Part shown: positions 1 through 8,020 of the stretch, piece by piece | How positions within the stretch are numbered: the first letter of the stretch is position 1 | Layout of the letters: the number at the start of each line of letters is the position of its first letter | The notes under the pieces: generated by a model | Told to the model about the DNA's origin: nothing | The model's input: only the letters and a program-made list of their open reading frames with translations | Database searches by the model: none | Made by a program: the position numbers and the translations under genes | Assembly: GCF_014190915.1 (NCBI RefSeq) | Contig: NZ_JACHVU010000018.1 | Span: 1 to 64,000 of the forward strand | Direction of reading: 5' to 3' | Length of the DNA: 64,000 nt | From: Mycolicibacterium iranicum | Lineage (GTDB): Bacteria; Actinomycetota; Actinomycetes; Mycobacteriales; Mycobacteriaceae

Positions 1-100
1 GCTCTGGCTGCACACCTACAATCTCCATCGCGGCCACACAGCACTCGGCGGTCAACCACCAGCCAGCCGTGTACCTAACATGTCAGGTCAGTACACCTAG
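1..100 (+). CDS. IS481-family transposase, 3' end only (partial)
   Basis: The first 100 bases read open in one frame (codons from base 2) and end at TAG 98-100. The peptide carries HRGHTALGGQPPASRV, the very characteristic C-terminal signature of IS481-type DDE transposases (usual form: YN..R.H.ALGG.PP.SR). The gene starts outside the window, so it cannot be said whether it is intact. The tail GTGTAC...GTACAC near bases 70-95 may be part of the right terminal inverted repeat, which in this family often overlaps the end of the gene. It is convergent with the next gene and shares the four bases CTAG with its stop. This marks a recombined left border: upstream genes expected from M. tuberculosis order are not seen. 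Confidence 0.72.
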   Translation, partial: LWLHTYNLHRGHTALGGQPPASRVPNMSGQYT

Positions 101-909
101 CCGAACGACGGCCGGGTCGGCGCGGGCTGCGGGCCCGCGGGTGGGAGCGGGGCGGGGCCGGCGGCGGGGTCCTGACCCGCGCCCGCGCCGTCGCCCTCAC
201 GCCCCGCGCCGCCCTCACTTCCCGCGCGGTCCTCACGGTCCTCGCGGTCTTCGCGTTCCTCGCGCTCCTGCTCGGATTCCGGTCTCTCCTCGCCCTTTCG
301 GGCATCCGGCGCGTCCGAATCGGGCTGGGCGGCACGCGCACCGGGCACGCCGTCGTTCTCCGAACCCGCTGCTCCCGAGGACTTGTGACCCATCTGCTGC
401 AGCCCCTGCATGAGCTGCTGCGGCAGCTGCTGCAAGGGTTGGGCGAGCGCGGCCAATGGAGCGCCGAGCTGCTGGCCCAACGCTCCGAGCTGGCCCAGCT
501 GACCCACGGCCTGCCCGAGGGCATCGGCGCCGGCGGGCGCCCCGGCCGATTGCGTTGCGCCGCCGCCCGAACCGGAGGGACCGGACTCGCCCTGGGCGAT
601 CTGGTCGGCCGCGGCGCGAATCGCCTCGGCGCCCTTCTCGTCGCCCCGCTCGTAGGCCACGGCCGCCTGATGCAGCAGTTCGGAGATCAAACCACCTGCG
701 GCCTGCGTGCTCGTCATGCTCGCCGACCGGCTGCCGAGAGCCCCGGTCAGCGCGGTGCCGACGGCCGCGGCGATGGGTCCGTGCGACGCCGCAACCGGAG
801 GGGCGCCGGGTGTCGAGGCCGACAGCGCCGCGAGCCCGGCGGAGATGTTCGTGTGGATGTCCCCGAGGGAGTGCACACCTGAGGGATCCACCGACAACGG
901 CTCGGTCAT
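97..909 (-). CDS. EspC-like ESX secretion-associated protein (DUF2580 type)
   Basis: A 270-aa protein. Residues 1-110 resemble the small helical EspC/DUF2580 family of type VII (ESX) secretion substrates: LSVDPSGVHSLGDIH at the start, and AYERGDEKGAEAIRAAADQI typical of the second helix. The rest is low-complexity: Gly/Ala/Gln-rich, then a charged block with EREDREDRED repeats at about 220-235, then a Pro-rich tail. The ATG at 909 is chosen because GGAGG lies 6 nt upstream; the longer frame from 924 would put that ribosome site inside the gene. It would be exported through an ESX apparatus, but none is encoded here, so the pathway is inferred from the family only. Confidence 0.72.
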   Translation of the reverse strand: MTEPLSVDPSGVHSLGDIHTNISAGLAALSASTPGAPPVAASHGPIAAAVGTALTGALGSRSASMTSTQAAGGLISELLHQAAVAYERGDEKGAEAIRAAADQIAQGESGPSGSGGGATQSAGAPAGADALGQAVGQLGQLGALGQQLGAPLAALAQPLQQLPQQLMQGLQQMGHKSSGAAGSENDGVPGARAAQPDSDAPDARKGEERPESEQEREEREDREDREDRAGSEGGAGREGDGAGAGQDPAAGPAPLPPAGPQPAPTRPSFG

Positions 910-1001
910 CTCAATCCTCCACATTCGTCGACCCGATCCTAAATCCGCAGCGGGACACCGCTGCGCGCGAAAATACGCACGGGCGCGAACGCTCAGAGGC
1001 C

Positions 1002-1007
1002 TATGGT
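1002..1007 (+). promoter_or_regulatory. -10 element TATGGT, leaderless start
   Basis: TATGGT fits TANNNT and ends 6 nt before the GTG at 1014. No Shine-Dalgarno sequence is present, so transcription probably starts at the start codon. Confidence 0.45.
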
Positions 1008-1013
1008 CGACTG

Positions 1014-1211
1014 GTGGACGTCCTCAAGATCGCGTTGCTCGTCTTCCTGGCCGTCGCCGTGCTGACGCTGATGGTGGTCTTCGTGCGCAATGTCGTCGCG
1101 AAAGGATTCCCGGCGCGGCAGTCGTCGGACCATTTCGATCAGATCTACTTCGGCGCCGGGCCCGCGACACCGCTTCCGGACTGGGCGAAAGACCAGGATC
1201 CCCGGGCGTAA
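1014..1211 (+). CDS. Small single-pass membrane protein, unknown function
   Basis: A 65-aa protein beginning VDVLKIALLVFLAV: one hydrophobic segment at about residues 4-25, then a short cytoplasmic or periplasmic tail rich in charged and aromatic residues (HFDQIYFGAG, PDWAKDQ). The GTG at 1014 is chosen because the membrane segment begins there and a TANNNT hexamer sits 6 nt upstream. The frame is open upstream to 456, but that part is Arg/Pro-rich and is the antisense shadow of the EspC-like gene. It is convergent with the ATPase gene, with 3 nt between stops. No function can be assigned from sequence. Confidence 0.6.
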   Translation: MDVLKIALLVFLAVAVLTLMVVFVRNVVAKGFPARQSSDHFDQIYFGAGPATPLPDWAKDQDPRA

Positions 1212-1214
1212 CCC

Positions 1215-3218
1215 TCAGGTGCCTCCGGCGGCATGGGTCAGCGCCGCCTGCCCGAAGGCGCAGTCGACCTGCCCGGCCAGCCGCGACAACGTGTCCCGGC
1301 CTCGCGGGTCACCCAGCCGCACGCAGTCCAGCGACGCGCGCAGCGCGACCGCCAGCTGACCGCCCCGTTCGGCGGCCTTGACCGCGTCCCGCGCGGCGGC
1401 GACGGCCCCGTGGGCGTCGCGGCGGGCCGCCATCGTCCACGCCCGCGCCAGCGCCAGCTCCGGGGCGAACAGCATCGACTTGAGGCCATGTCGGGACTCG
1501 GCCCGCGACAACGCTTTTCCGGCCTCCACCGTCTGGCCGAGCTGCCCGAGCGCCTGCGCGAGCAGCATCCAGGCCAGCGGACCCCACGAGTAGCCGGTCG
1601 GGGCGAGCGTCGTCGCGGCCTCGCGCAGCAGCGACACCGCGCGCGGCAGATCTCCCGAGGCGATCAACGCATCGGCGATCACCACCTCGCCGATCGCGCG
1701 CCCCGGCTGACGGCGCTGCGCGAAGTCGGTGAGCTGCTGCGCCAGCGCGATCGCGTCGCCGCTCTTGCCGGTCATCACCAGCGCGGTGGTCTGCCCGTAC
1801 CCGCTGGTGAACCGCAGTAGGCCAGGCTGGCCGGCGGACAACGCGCGCTCGGCCAACCCGTCGACATCCTGGAACCGGCCCCTGCGCGCCGAGCTGAGCG
1901 CGTCCGCCGACGCCGCCCACCCGATCGCGGTGTCGTCGGCGTCCGCGGAGGACAGCACCTCCTCGGCGAGTTCGGCGGCGCGCACGACGTTGCCGGCGTT
2001 CATCGTGAACGTCGCCGACAGCGCATCCAGGGTGATGCGTGCGGTGGGGGAGGACACCTTCCCGCGGGTGGCGCGAAGAAAGGCCGTCGCCCGCTCCGGT
2101 TCGGACAGCATCCAGAATTGGTTGGCCGCCGTCGGCAGCGCCCACGCGAGCAGCTCGTCCTCCGACAGCGAGCCCGGATCGATGTCGGCCAGCACCGCGT
2201 CGGCCTCGCGGCCCCGGCCCTGCCATGCCAGCGCGTAGCCGACGGTCAATCGCGCGTCCAAGGCCGAGGACTGCCCCAGCGCCGCGCGCCCGAGTCGCTC
2301 GCTGAGTTCCAGATCGCCGAGCCGCAGGGCCTCGCGGGCCGCGTCGCACACCTCGGTCGCCGGCTGCGGCCGATCGCTGTCGATCGCGAGGGCCGCCATC
2401 CGCAGCCGCCGGAGCACGCCCGGGTGTGGATCCGCGGCGATCCGCTCCACCATCGCGGTGCGCAGCCGACGCAGGTCCGGCCCGCCCAGCGCGTCGTGGA
2501 CGGCGTCGAGGAACAACGGATGCGCCGCCTGCAGCTCGTCGCGCTCGGCGACGACCGCCCCGGATCCGAGCGCCGTCTCGACGGCCTCGGCGCCCGCGAG
2601 CGCCTCGGCATCCGCACGGGGCAGGGGATCCGATACCGACAGGAACTCCAGGACCCGGTGAGCCCCGGCCGGCAGGGTCTCGACGAACTCGTCGACGTGG
2701 GCCCGCAGGCGGCCGTCGTCGTGACCGGGCGGCTGCAGGTCGATCCTGGTGACCAGGCCGTCGCGCCACAGCGCGGAGATCTCGCCGGGCACCGGCGACT
2801 CGCCCACAGAAGCGGTCACGACCAGGCGCACCGTCCCCGCGACGGCCAGCTGGTAGACCAGGGCCGCCGAGAGCGGGTCGAGCAGGTGCGCGTCGTCGAC
2901 GACCAGCAGCCGACCGTCACCCAGCTCGTCGCGGGCCGCGCGCAGCACGGTCGCCGTCGTGCCGCTCTCGGGCACCTCGACGAGCCGCTCGAACGCGGCG
3001 AACGGAACGGCGCGCCGCGAGGACGTCGCGTGCACCCAGTCGACACGCGGAAAGCGGCCGTCCAGGCGCTCGGCGGCCAGCCGCGCCAACGTCGTCTTGC
3101 CGACCCCGGCGGGGCCGAGCAGCACAGCCCCCGCGCGGGTGCGCACCCCGAATTCCAGCTGGTCGAGGGCCGGTTCGGTCGGGGCGGTCACCCAACCGAG
3201 GGGCAGAGGCGTGGGCAC
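1215..3218 (-). CDS. AAA-type ATPase with helical (TPR-like) C-terminal region
   Basis: A 667-aa protein. Walker A GPAGVGKT is at residues 35-42 and Walker B LLVVDDAH at about 105. The central and C-terminal parts are Ala/Leu/Arg-rich helical repeats resembling TPRs. This is the architecture of the LuxR-MalT (STAND) ATPases, but no C-terminal LuxR helix-turn-helix is visible: the protein ends ...QAALTHAAGGT. By position it matches M. tuberculosis Rv1204c, annotated only as conserved hypothetical. GTG 3218 is chosen: TAGACT lies 7 nt upstream, with no ribosome site. It is divergent from the LOG gene across only 31 bp. A signalling or scaffold ATPase is an inference. Confidence 0.7.
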   Translation of the reverse strand: MPTPLPLGWVTAPTEPALDQLEFGVRTRAGAVLLGPAGVGKTTLARLAAERLDGRFPRVDWVHATSSRRAVPFAAFERLVEVPESGTTATVLRAARDELGDGRLLVVDDAHLLDPLSAALVYQLAVAGTVRLVVTASVGESPVPGEISALWRDGLVTRIDLQPPGHDDGRLRAHVDEFVETLPAGAHRVLEFLSVSDPLPRADAEALAGAEAVETALGSGAVVAERDELQAAHPLFLDAVHDALGGPDLRRLRTAMVERIAADPHPGVLRRLRMAALAIDSDRPQPATEVCDAAREALRLGDLELSERLGRAALGQSSALDARLTVGYALAWQGRGREADAVLADIDPGSLSEDELLAWALPTAANQFWMLSEPERATAFLRATRGKVSSPTARITLDALSATFTMNAGNVVRAAELAEEVLSSADADDTAIGWAASADALSSARRGRFQDVDGLAERALSAGQPGLLRFTSGYGQTTALVMTGKSGDAIALAQQLTDFAQRRQPGRAIGEVVIADALIASGDLPRAVSLLREAATTLAPTGYSWGPLAWMLLAQALGQLGQTVEAGKALSRAESRHGLKSMLFAPELALARAWTMAARRDAHGAVAAARDAVKAAERGGQLAVALRASLDCVRLGDPRGRDTLSRLAGQVDCAFGQAALTHAAGGT

Positions 3219-3225
3219 ATGGCGG

Positions 3226-3231
3226 AGTCTA
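3226..3231 (-). promoter_or_regulatory. -10 element TAGACT for the ATPase gene
   Basis: Reads TAGACT on the minus strand, 7 nt before GTG 3218. It lies only 6 bp from the opposing -10 at 3238-3243. Confidence 0.5.
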
Positions 3232-3237
3232 TGTCGC

Positions 3238-3243
3238 TAGGTT
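3238..3243 (+). promoter_or_regulatory. -10 element TAGGTT for the LOG gene
   Basis: TAGGTT is 6 nt before GTG 3250; no Shine-Dalgarno sequence. It supports a leaderless message starting at the GTG. Confidence 0.5.
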
Positions 3244-3249
3244 GGTGGT

Positions 3250-3807
3250 GTGTCCCGAGATCCAGACCGTGAGTGGGCTGTCTGCGTCTACTGCGCGTCG
3301 GGCCCCGTCCATCCCGACCTGCTGGAGCTGGCTCGCAAAGTCGGCGAGGGCATCGCCGACCGGGGCTGGACCCTGGTCTCGGGCGGCGGCAACGTCTCGG
3401 CGATGGGCGCCGTGGCGGCCGCGGCACGCTCGCACGGGGGATACACCGTCGGCGTGATCCCGAAGGCCCTCGTGCACCGCGAGGTCGCCGACACCGACGC
3501 CGACGAGCTCGTGGTCACCGACACCATGCGGGAGCGCAAGCAGATCATGGAGGACCGCGCCGACGCGTTCATCGCGCTTCCCGGCGGCATCGGCACCCTG
3601 GAAGAATTCTTCGAAGCCTGGACAGCGGGCTATTTGGGTATGCACACCAAACCGATCGTGATGCTCGACACTGTTGGGCACTACGACGGTCTCCTGGCTT
3701 GGCTGCGGGGGTTGGTCGGAACGGGATATGTCGCCGACGGCGCGATGCGTCGCCTCACCGTCGTCGACGACATCGATGCCGCTCTGGACGCCTGCGCGCC
3801 CGGCTAG
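3250..3807 (+). CDS. LOG-family protein, cytokinin riboside 5'-monophosphate phosphoribohydrolase
   Basis: A 185-aa Rossmann-like protein with the LOG signature PGGIGTLEEFFE (PGGxGTxxE) at about 113-124 and a GGGNVSAMGAVA nucleotide loop at about 40. LOG enzymes remove ribose 5-phosphate from N6-modified AMP to release free cytokinins; the M. tuberculosis orthologue Rv1205 is reported to make cytokinins and to be controlled through the proteasome. Length is normal for the family. GTG 3250 is supported by the upstream -10. fadD6 follows on the same strand after 39 bp with its own ribosome site, so the two could be cotranscribed. Confidence 0.88.
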   Translation: MSRDPDREWAVCVYCASGPVHPDLLELARKVGEGIADRGWTLVSGGGNVSAMGAVAAAARSHGGYTVGVIPKALVHREVADTDADELVVTDTMRERKQIMEDRADAFIALPGGIGTLEEFFEAWTAGYLGMHTKPIVMLDTVGHYDGLLAWLRGLVGTGYVADGAMRRLTVVDDIDAALDACAPG

Positions 3808-3846
3808 GGTGACCCCACAAAAATCGAAGCGGAGGAATAACGGCCG

Positions 3847-5652
3847 ATGACCGAGCAGAAGTCCGGGACCCGCAGCAGCGTCGGGTTGATCGACATCGCC
3901 AAACAGATGCCGGGTCTGCTGAAGGACACGCCGACGATGGTGCGCGGCGTCGTCACCGGCTTCGGCGCCAGGCCGTCGGCCAAGACCTCGATCGGGAAGG
4001 TCTTCCAGGACCGGGCCGCCCAGTACTCCGACAACGTCTTCCTGCGCTTCGAGGATCGTGAGATCACCTACGACGAGGCCAACGAGACGGTGAACCGCTA
4101 CGCCGCGGTGCTGGCCGCCAAGGGCGTCGGGCACGGCGACGTGGTCGGCATCATGATGCGCAATTCGCCCGAGCCGGTCCTGCTGATGCTCGCGGCCGTC
4201 AAGTGCGGCGCCATCTCCGGGATGCTCAACTACCACCAGCGCGACGACGTGCTCAAGCACAGCCTGGGCCTGCTGGATGCCGCAGTCGTGGTCGCCGAGA
4301 CAGAATTCGTCGAGCACATCACCGACTCCGGCGCGGACACCGACGGGCTCATCACCCTCGACGAGCTCAACCAGCTCGCCGAGACCGCCCCCAACACCAA
4401 CCCGGCGACCACCTCGGCGGTACTGGCCAAGGACAAGGCCTTCTACATCTTCACCTCGGGCACCACAGGCATGCCGAAGGCCAGTGTCATGACGCACTAC
4501 CGCTGGCTGCGCGCCCTGGCCGGCTTCGGTGGGCTCGGGATGCGGCTGAACAGCAGCGACACCCTTTACTGCTGCCTGCCGCTCTATCACAACAACGCGC
4601 TGACGGTCGCGCTGTCGTCGGTGCTGAACTCCGGCGCGACCCTGGCGATCGGCAAGTCGTTCTCGGCGTCGAAGTTCTGGGACGACGTCATCCGCTACGA
4701 CGCCACGGCGTTCGTCTACATCGGCGAGGTCTGCGCGTACCTGCTGAACCAGCCCGAGAAGCCGACCGACCGCAAGCACAAGGTCCGGGTCATCTGCGGC
4801 AACGGTCTGCGGCCCGCCATCTGGGACGACTTCACCAAGCGCTTCGGCATCAAGCGCGTCTGCGAGTTCTACTCGGCCAGCGAGAGCAACACCGCGTTCG
4901 TCAACTTCTTCAACCTCGACAAGACCACCGGCATCTGCCCCAGCCCGGTGGCGTTCGTGGAGTACGACGAGTCGGGCGATCCCGTGCGCGACGATCAGGG
5001 TCGGGTCAAGAAGGTCAAGAACGGTGAACCCGGACTGCTGTTGTCCAAGGTCAGCAGCTTCCAGCCGTTCGACGGCTACACCGACAAGAAAGAATCGGAG
5101 AAGAAGCTCGTCCGCGACGCGTTCAAAGAGGGCGACGTCTGGTTCAACACCGGCGACCTGATGCGTGCCCAGGGCTTCGGCCACGCCGCGTTCACCGACC
5201 GGCTCGGCGACACCTTCCGTTGGAAGGGTGAGAACGTCGCGACGACCGAGGTCGAGGCGGCGGTGTCGACCGACGAACAGGTCGAGGAATGCACCGTCTT
5301 CGGTGTCGAGGTGCCCGACACCGGCGGCAAGGCCGGCATGGTGGCGATCCAGCTCAAGGAGGGCAGGGAGTTTGACGGCAAGGCGCTCGCCAAGGCCGCC
5401 TACGACAAGCTGCCCGGCTACGCGGTCCCGCTGTTCGTCCGCATCGTCGAGGAGCTCGCCCACACGTCGACGTTCAAGAGCCAGAAGGGCGACCTGCGCA
5501 AGGAGGGCTTCGGCGGATCCAGCGGCGAGGGTGACGACGACGACGTCAAGGTCGAGGACCCCATCTACGTGCTGTCGGGCAAGAGCGAGGGCTACGTGCC
5601 GTTCTACGAGGAGTACCTGACCGAGGTCAAGGACGGCAAGAAGCCCAAGTAG
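3847..5652 (+). CDS. fadD6: Long/very-long-chain fatty acyl-CoA synthetase FadD6 (FATP type)
   Basis: A 601-aa member of the AMP-forming acyl-CoA synthetases, FATP/very-long-chain branch. It activates fatty acids to acyl-CoA through an acyl-adenylate. The P-loop motif YIFTSGTTGMPKAS is at about 198-211, the motif around FYSASESNTAF at about 341, and the hinge region NTGDLMRAQGFGHAAFTDRLGD at about 437-458. Near the C-terminus is an acidic insert GEGDDDDVKVEDP. GGAGGAA lies 8 nt before the ATG. Order (after LOG, before folP2-gpgS) matches M. tuberculosis Rv1206. A long imperfect hairpin follows the stop. Confidence 0.9.
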   Translation: MTEQKSGTRSSVGLIDIAKQMPGLLKDTPTMVRGVVTGFGARPSAKTSIGKVFQDRAAQYSDNVFLRFEDREITYDEANETVNRYAAVLAAKGVGHGDVVGIMMRNSPEPVLLMLAAVKCGAISGMLNYHQRDDVLKHSLGLLDAAVVVAETEFVEHITDSGADTDGLITLDELNQLAETAPNTNPATTSAVLAKDKAFYIFTSGTTGMPKASVMTHYRWLRALAGFGGLGMRLNSSDTLYCCLPLYHNNALTVALSSVLNSGATLAIGKSFSASKFWDDVIRYDATAFVYIGEVCAYLLNQPEKPTDRKHKVRVICGNGLRPAIWDDFTKRFGIKRVCEFYSASESNTAFVNFFNLDKTTGICPSPVAFVEYDESGDPVRDDQGRVKKVKNGEPGLLLSKVSSFQPFDGYTDKKESEKKLVRDAFKEGDVWFNTGDLMRAQGFGHAAFTDRLGDTFRWKGENVATTEVEAAVSTDEQVEECTVFGVEVPDTGGKAGMVAIQLKEGREFDGKALAKAAYDKLPGYAVPLFVRIVEELAHTSTFKSQKGDLRKEGFGGSSGEGDDDDVKVEDPIYVLSGKSEGYVPFYEEYLTEVKDGKKPK

Positions 5653-5653
5653 G

Positions 5654-5710
5654 GCGCGATTTCGGTGTAGTTGGTCACGCTGAGGACGACCAACTGCACC
5701 GAAACCGCGC
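5654..5710 (+). terminator. Long inverted repeat after fadD6, probable terminator
   Basis: Arms 5660-5676 and 5688-5704 are 17 nt each and pair with one G-U wobble, around an 11-nt loop. After one mismatch the stem continues for 5 more GC pairs (5654-5658 with 5706-5710). There is no U-tract, as is usual for mycobacterial hairpins. It lies between fadD6 and folP2. Confidence 0.55.
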
Positions 5711-5737
5711 GGCGCGCGGGGAAACCGCGCGGAAACG

Positions 5738-5743
5738 TAGCCT
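5738..5743 (+). promoter_or_regulatory. -10 element TAGCCT for folP2-gpgS
   Basis: TAGCCT lies 6 nt before the second of two tandem GTG codons (5747 and 5750). This favours GTG 5750 as a leaderless start. Confidence 0.45.
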
Positions 5744-5749
5744 TGAGTG

Positions 5750-6625
5750 GTGGAGTCGACGTTTCTGGGACGGCCGGTCGCCGGTGATCGCGCGCTGATC
5801 ATGGCGATCGTGAACCGCACGCCCGACTCGTTCTACGACCGCGGCGCCACTTTCACCGACGACGCGGCCAAGGAGGCGGCGCACCGGGTGGTGGAGGACG
5901 GCGCCGACATCGTCGACGTCGGCGGTGTGAAGGCGGGGCCGGGCGCGACGGTCGGTGTCCACGAAGAGATCGCGCGCGTCGTCCCGTTCATCGAATGGCT
6001 GCGCAGCACCTTCCCGGACCGGGTCATCAGCGTGGACACCTGGCGGGCGGAGGTCGCCAAGCAGGCCTGCGCGGCGGGCGCGGACCTCATCAACGACACC
6101 TGGGGCGGCGTCGATCCCGACCTCGCCGGTGTGGCCGCCGAGTTCAACGCCGGGCTGGTGTGTTCCCACACCGGCGGGGCGATCCCGCGCACCCGCCCGT
6201 TCCGGGTGAACTACGGGCTGTCCGAGCGCGGCGTCGTCGACGACGTCCTCGCCGAGGTGACCGCGGCCGCCGAACGGGCCGCCGCGATGGGGGTCGCCAG
6301 GGACCGCATCCTCATCGATCCGACCCACGATTTCGGCAAGAACACTTATCACGGTCTTAGTTTGTTGCGCCACGTGAAAGACCTTGTAAAAACTGGATGG
6401 CCGGTCCTGATGGCCCTGAGCAACAAGGATTTTGTCGGGGAAACTCTGGGTGTGAGCCTCACCGAACGCCTCGAGGGCACCCTGGCCGCGACCGCACTCG
6501 CGGCCGCCGAGGGAGCAGCGATGTTCCGCGTGCACGAGGTGGGGCCCACACGTCGGGTACTGGAGATGGTTGCGTCGATCCACGGCGCCCGTCAACCGAA
6601 ACGCACGGTGAGGGGACTGGCATGA
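5750..6625 (+). CDS. folP2: FolP2, dihydropteroate synthase homologue
   Basis: A 291-aa TIM-barrel of the DHPS family: AIVNRTPDSFYDRG at about 22-35 (the pterin-binding region of true DHPS), DIVDVGGVKAGPG at about 55-67, ISVDTWRAEVA and LINDTWGG in the middle, and a C-terminal FRVHEVGPTRRVL. True DHPS has NVTPDSFSDGG and a KxxR sulfonamide-site motif; here VNRTPDSFYD differs, consistent with reports that mycobacterial FolP2 lacks DHPS activity. The downstream gpgS start overlaps the stop (ATGA), so both are translated together; a role linked to glucosylglycerate or methylglucose lipopolysaccharide is inferred only from this coupling. Confidence 0.85.
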   Translation: MESTFLGRPVAGDRALIMAIVNRTPDSFYDRGATFTDDAAKEAAHRVVEDGADIVDVGGVKAGPGATVGVHEEIARVVPFIEWLRSTFPDRVISVDTWRAEVAKQACAAGADLINDTWGGVDPDLAGVAAEFNAGLVCSHTGGAIPRTRPFRVNYGLSERGVVDDVLAEVTAAAERAAAMGVARDRILIDPTHDFGKNTYHGLSLLRHVKDLVKTGWPVLMALSNKDFVGETLGVSLTERLEGTLAATALAAAEGAAMFRVHEVGPTRRVLEMVASIHGARQPKRTVRGLA

Positions 6626-7581
6626 CTGTTCTGTCTGATCGCGAGGTCGAGCTGGCCACGCACGGAGTCGCTGGACACCGCTGGCATCGCGAGCACAGCT
6701 TCAGCCGGCCGAGCTGGTCGATCGCCGAGCTCGAAGCCGCCAAGAAGGGACGCACGGTGTCGGTCGTCCTGCCGGCGCTCAACGAAGAGGAGACCGTCGC
6801 CAGCGTCGTCGAGACGATCACCCCGCTGCTGGGCGGTCTCGTCGACGAACTGATCGTGCTCGACTCCGGGTCGACCGACGACACCGAGATCCGTGCGGTG
6901 GCCGCCGGCGCCCGCGTCGTGAGCCGCGAGGTGGCGCTGCCCGAGGTCGTGCCCCAGCCCGGCAAGGGCGAGGTGCTGTGGCGGTCGCTGGCCGCGACCA
7001 CCGGCGACATCGTCGCCTTCGTCGACTCCGACCTGATCGACCCCGACCCGATGTTCGTGCCGAAGCTGCTCGGCCCGCTGCTGACCAGCGACGGTGTGCA
7101 CCTGGTGAAGGGCTTCTACCGGCGGCCCCTGAAGGTCAGCGGCACCGAGGACGCCAACGGCGGGGGACGGGTGACCGAATTGGTGGCTCGACCGCTGCTC
7201 GCGGCGCTGCGCCCGGAGCTGATGTGCCTCTACCAGCCGCTCGGCGGCGAGTACGCCGGCACCCGCGAGCTGTTGACCGCGGTGCCGTTCGCCCCGGGCT
7301 ACGGCGTGGAGATCGGGCTGTTGATCGACACCTACGACCGCCTGGGGCTGGACGCCATCGCTCAGGTCAACCTCGGCGTCCGCACGCACCGCAACCGGCC
7401 GCTGACCGAGCTCGCTGCGATGAGCAGGCAGGTCATCGCCACTCTGCTGTCGCGCTGCGGCATCCCGGATTCGGGTGTGGGGCTGACGCAGTTCTTCGCC
7501 GACGGGCAGGACTACACCCCGAGGACGTCGACGGTCTCGCTGAACGACCGACCGCCGATGATCACCCTGCGCCCGAGGTAG
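6622..7581 (+). CDS. gpgS: Glucosyl-3-phosphoglycerate synthase GpgS
   Basis: A 319-aa GT-A glycosyltransferase (GT81). It transfers glucose from a nucleotide-sugar to 3-phosphoglycerate, the first step toward methylglucose lipopolysaccharides. Visible motifs: VVLPALNEEETVASVV (nucleotide-binding N-terminus, about 49-64), LDSGSTDDT (about 81-89), the metal-binding DSD at about 134-136 (VDSDLIDPD), and KGFYRRP at about 162. The ATG overlaps the folP2 stop by 4 nt; a longer frame upstream is folP2 shadow. It corresponds to M. tuberculosis Rv1208. Mycobacterial GpgS is essential or near-essential and is active as a dimer. Confidence 0.93.
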   Translation: MTVLSDREVELATHGVAGHRWHREHSFSRPSWSIAELEAAKKGRTVSVVLPALNEEETVASVVETITPLLGGLVDELIVLDSGSTDDTEIRAVAAGARVVSREVALPEVVPQPGKGEVLWRSLAATTGDIVAFVDSDLIDPDPMFVPKLLGPLLTSDGVHLVKGFYRRPLKVSGTEDANGGGRVTELVARPLLAALRPELMCLYQPLGGEYAGTRELLTAVPFAPGYGVEIGLLIDTYDRLGLDAIAQVNLGVRTHRNRPLTELAAMSRQVIATLLSRCGIPDSGVGLTQFFADGQDYTPRTSTVSLNDRPPMITLRPR

Positions 7582-7624
7582 ACATCTGCGGCGGTGCGTC
7601 GGTGCCGTCGGGCAGTATCGGGGT

Positions 7625-8020
7625 GTGACTCTCGTCCTGCTCTACCTCGTGGTGCTCGTGCTCGTCGGCATCGTGCTGTTCGCCGTGGGCAGCGCGCTGT
7701 TCGGCCGCGGCGAGGTGCTGCCCCCGCTCCCGCACGCGACGACGGCCACGGTGCTGCCCGCCTCCGGGGTCACCGGCGCCGACGTCGAAGCGGTCAAGTT
7801 CGCCCAGACGCTGCGCGGCTACAAGACCAGCGAGGTCGACTGGGTGCTCGACCGGCTCGGCCAGGAACTCGACATGCTGCGCGGCGAGCTGGCCACGCTG
7901 CGCGCCACCCACGGCATCGAGGACCCCGCGGCCGACCCGGATGCCGAGACCCCCGGCGACGGTGACGCCCCCGGCGGGGCCCATGCGTTGCCGCCGCAGT
8001 ACGCGCGGGACGACACGTGA
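7625..8020 (+). CDS. DivIVA-domain membrane-anchored protein
   Basis: A 131-aa protein. One membrane segment occupies residues 2-24 (LVLLYLVVLVLVGIVLFAVG), followed by a short linker and a DivIVA-like motif LRGYKTSEVDWVLDRL at about 58-73, then a predicted coiled coil and an acidic, Gly/Pro-rich tail. DivIVA domains recognise curved membrane and polar scaffolds such as Wag31 in mycobacteria; a septal or polar location is therefore inferred. The gene matches Rv1209 by position. Its stop overlaps the tag start (GTGA), so the two are translationally coupled, although their functions are not obviously linked. Confidence 0.82.
   Translation: MTLVLLYLVVLVLVGIVLFAVGSALFGRGEVLPPLPHATTATVLPASGVTGADVEAVKFAQTLRGYKTSEVDWVLDRLGQELDMLRGELATLRATHGIEDPAADPDAETPGDGDAPGGAHALPPQYARDDT

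Noticed and set aside
3229..5820. Minus-strand open frame of 863 codons opposite fadD6
   Set aside because: Antisense shadow of a strong fadD6 gene in GC-rich DNA; composition is Arg/Val/Asp/Gly/Leu-rich without any domain.
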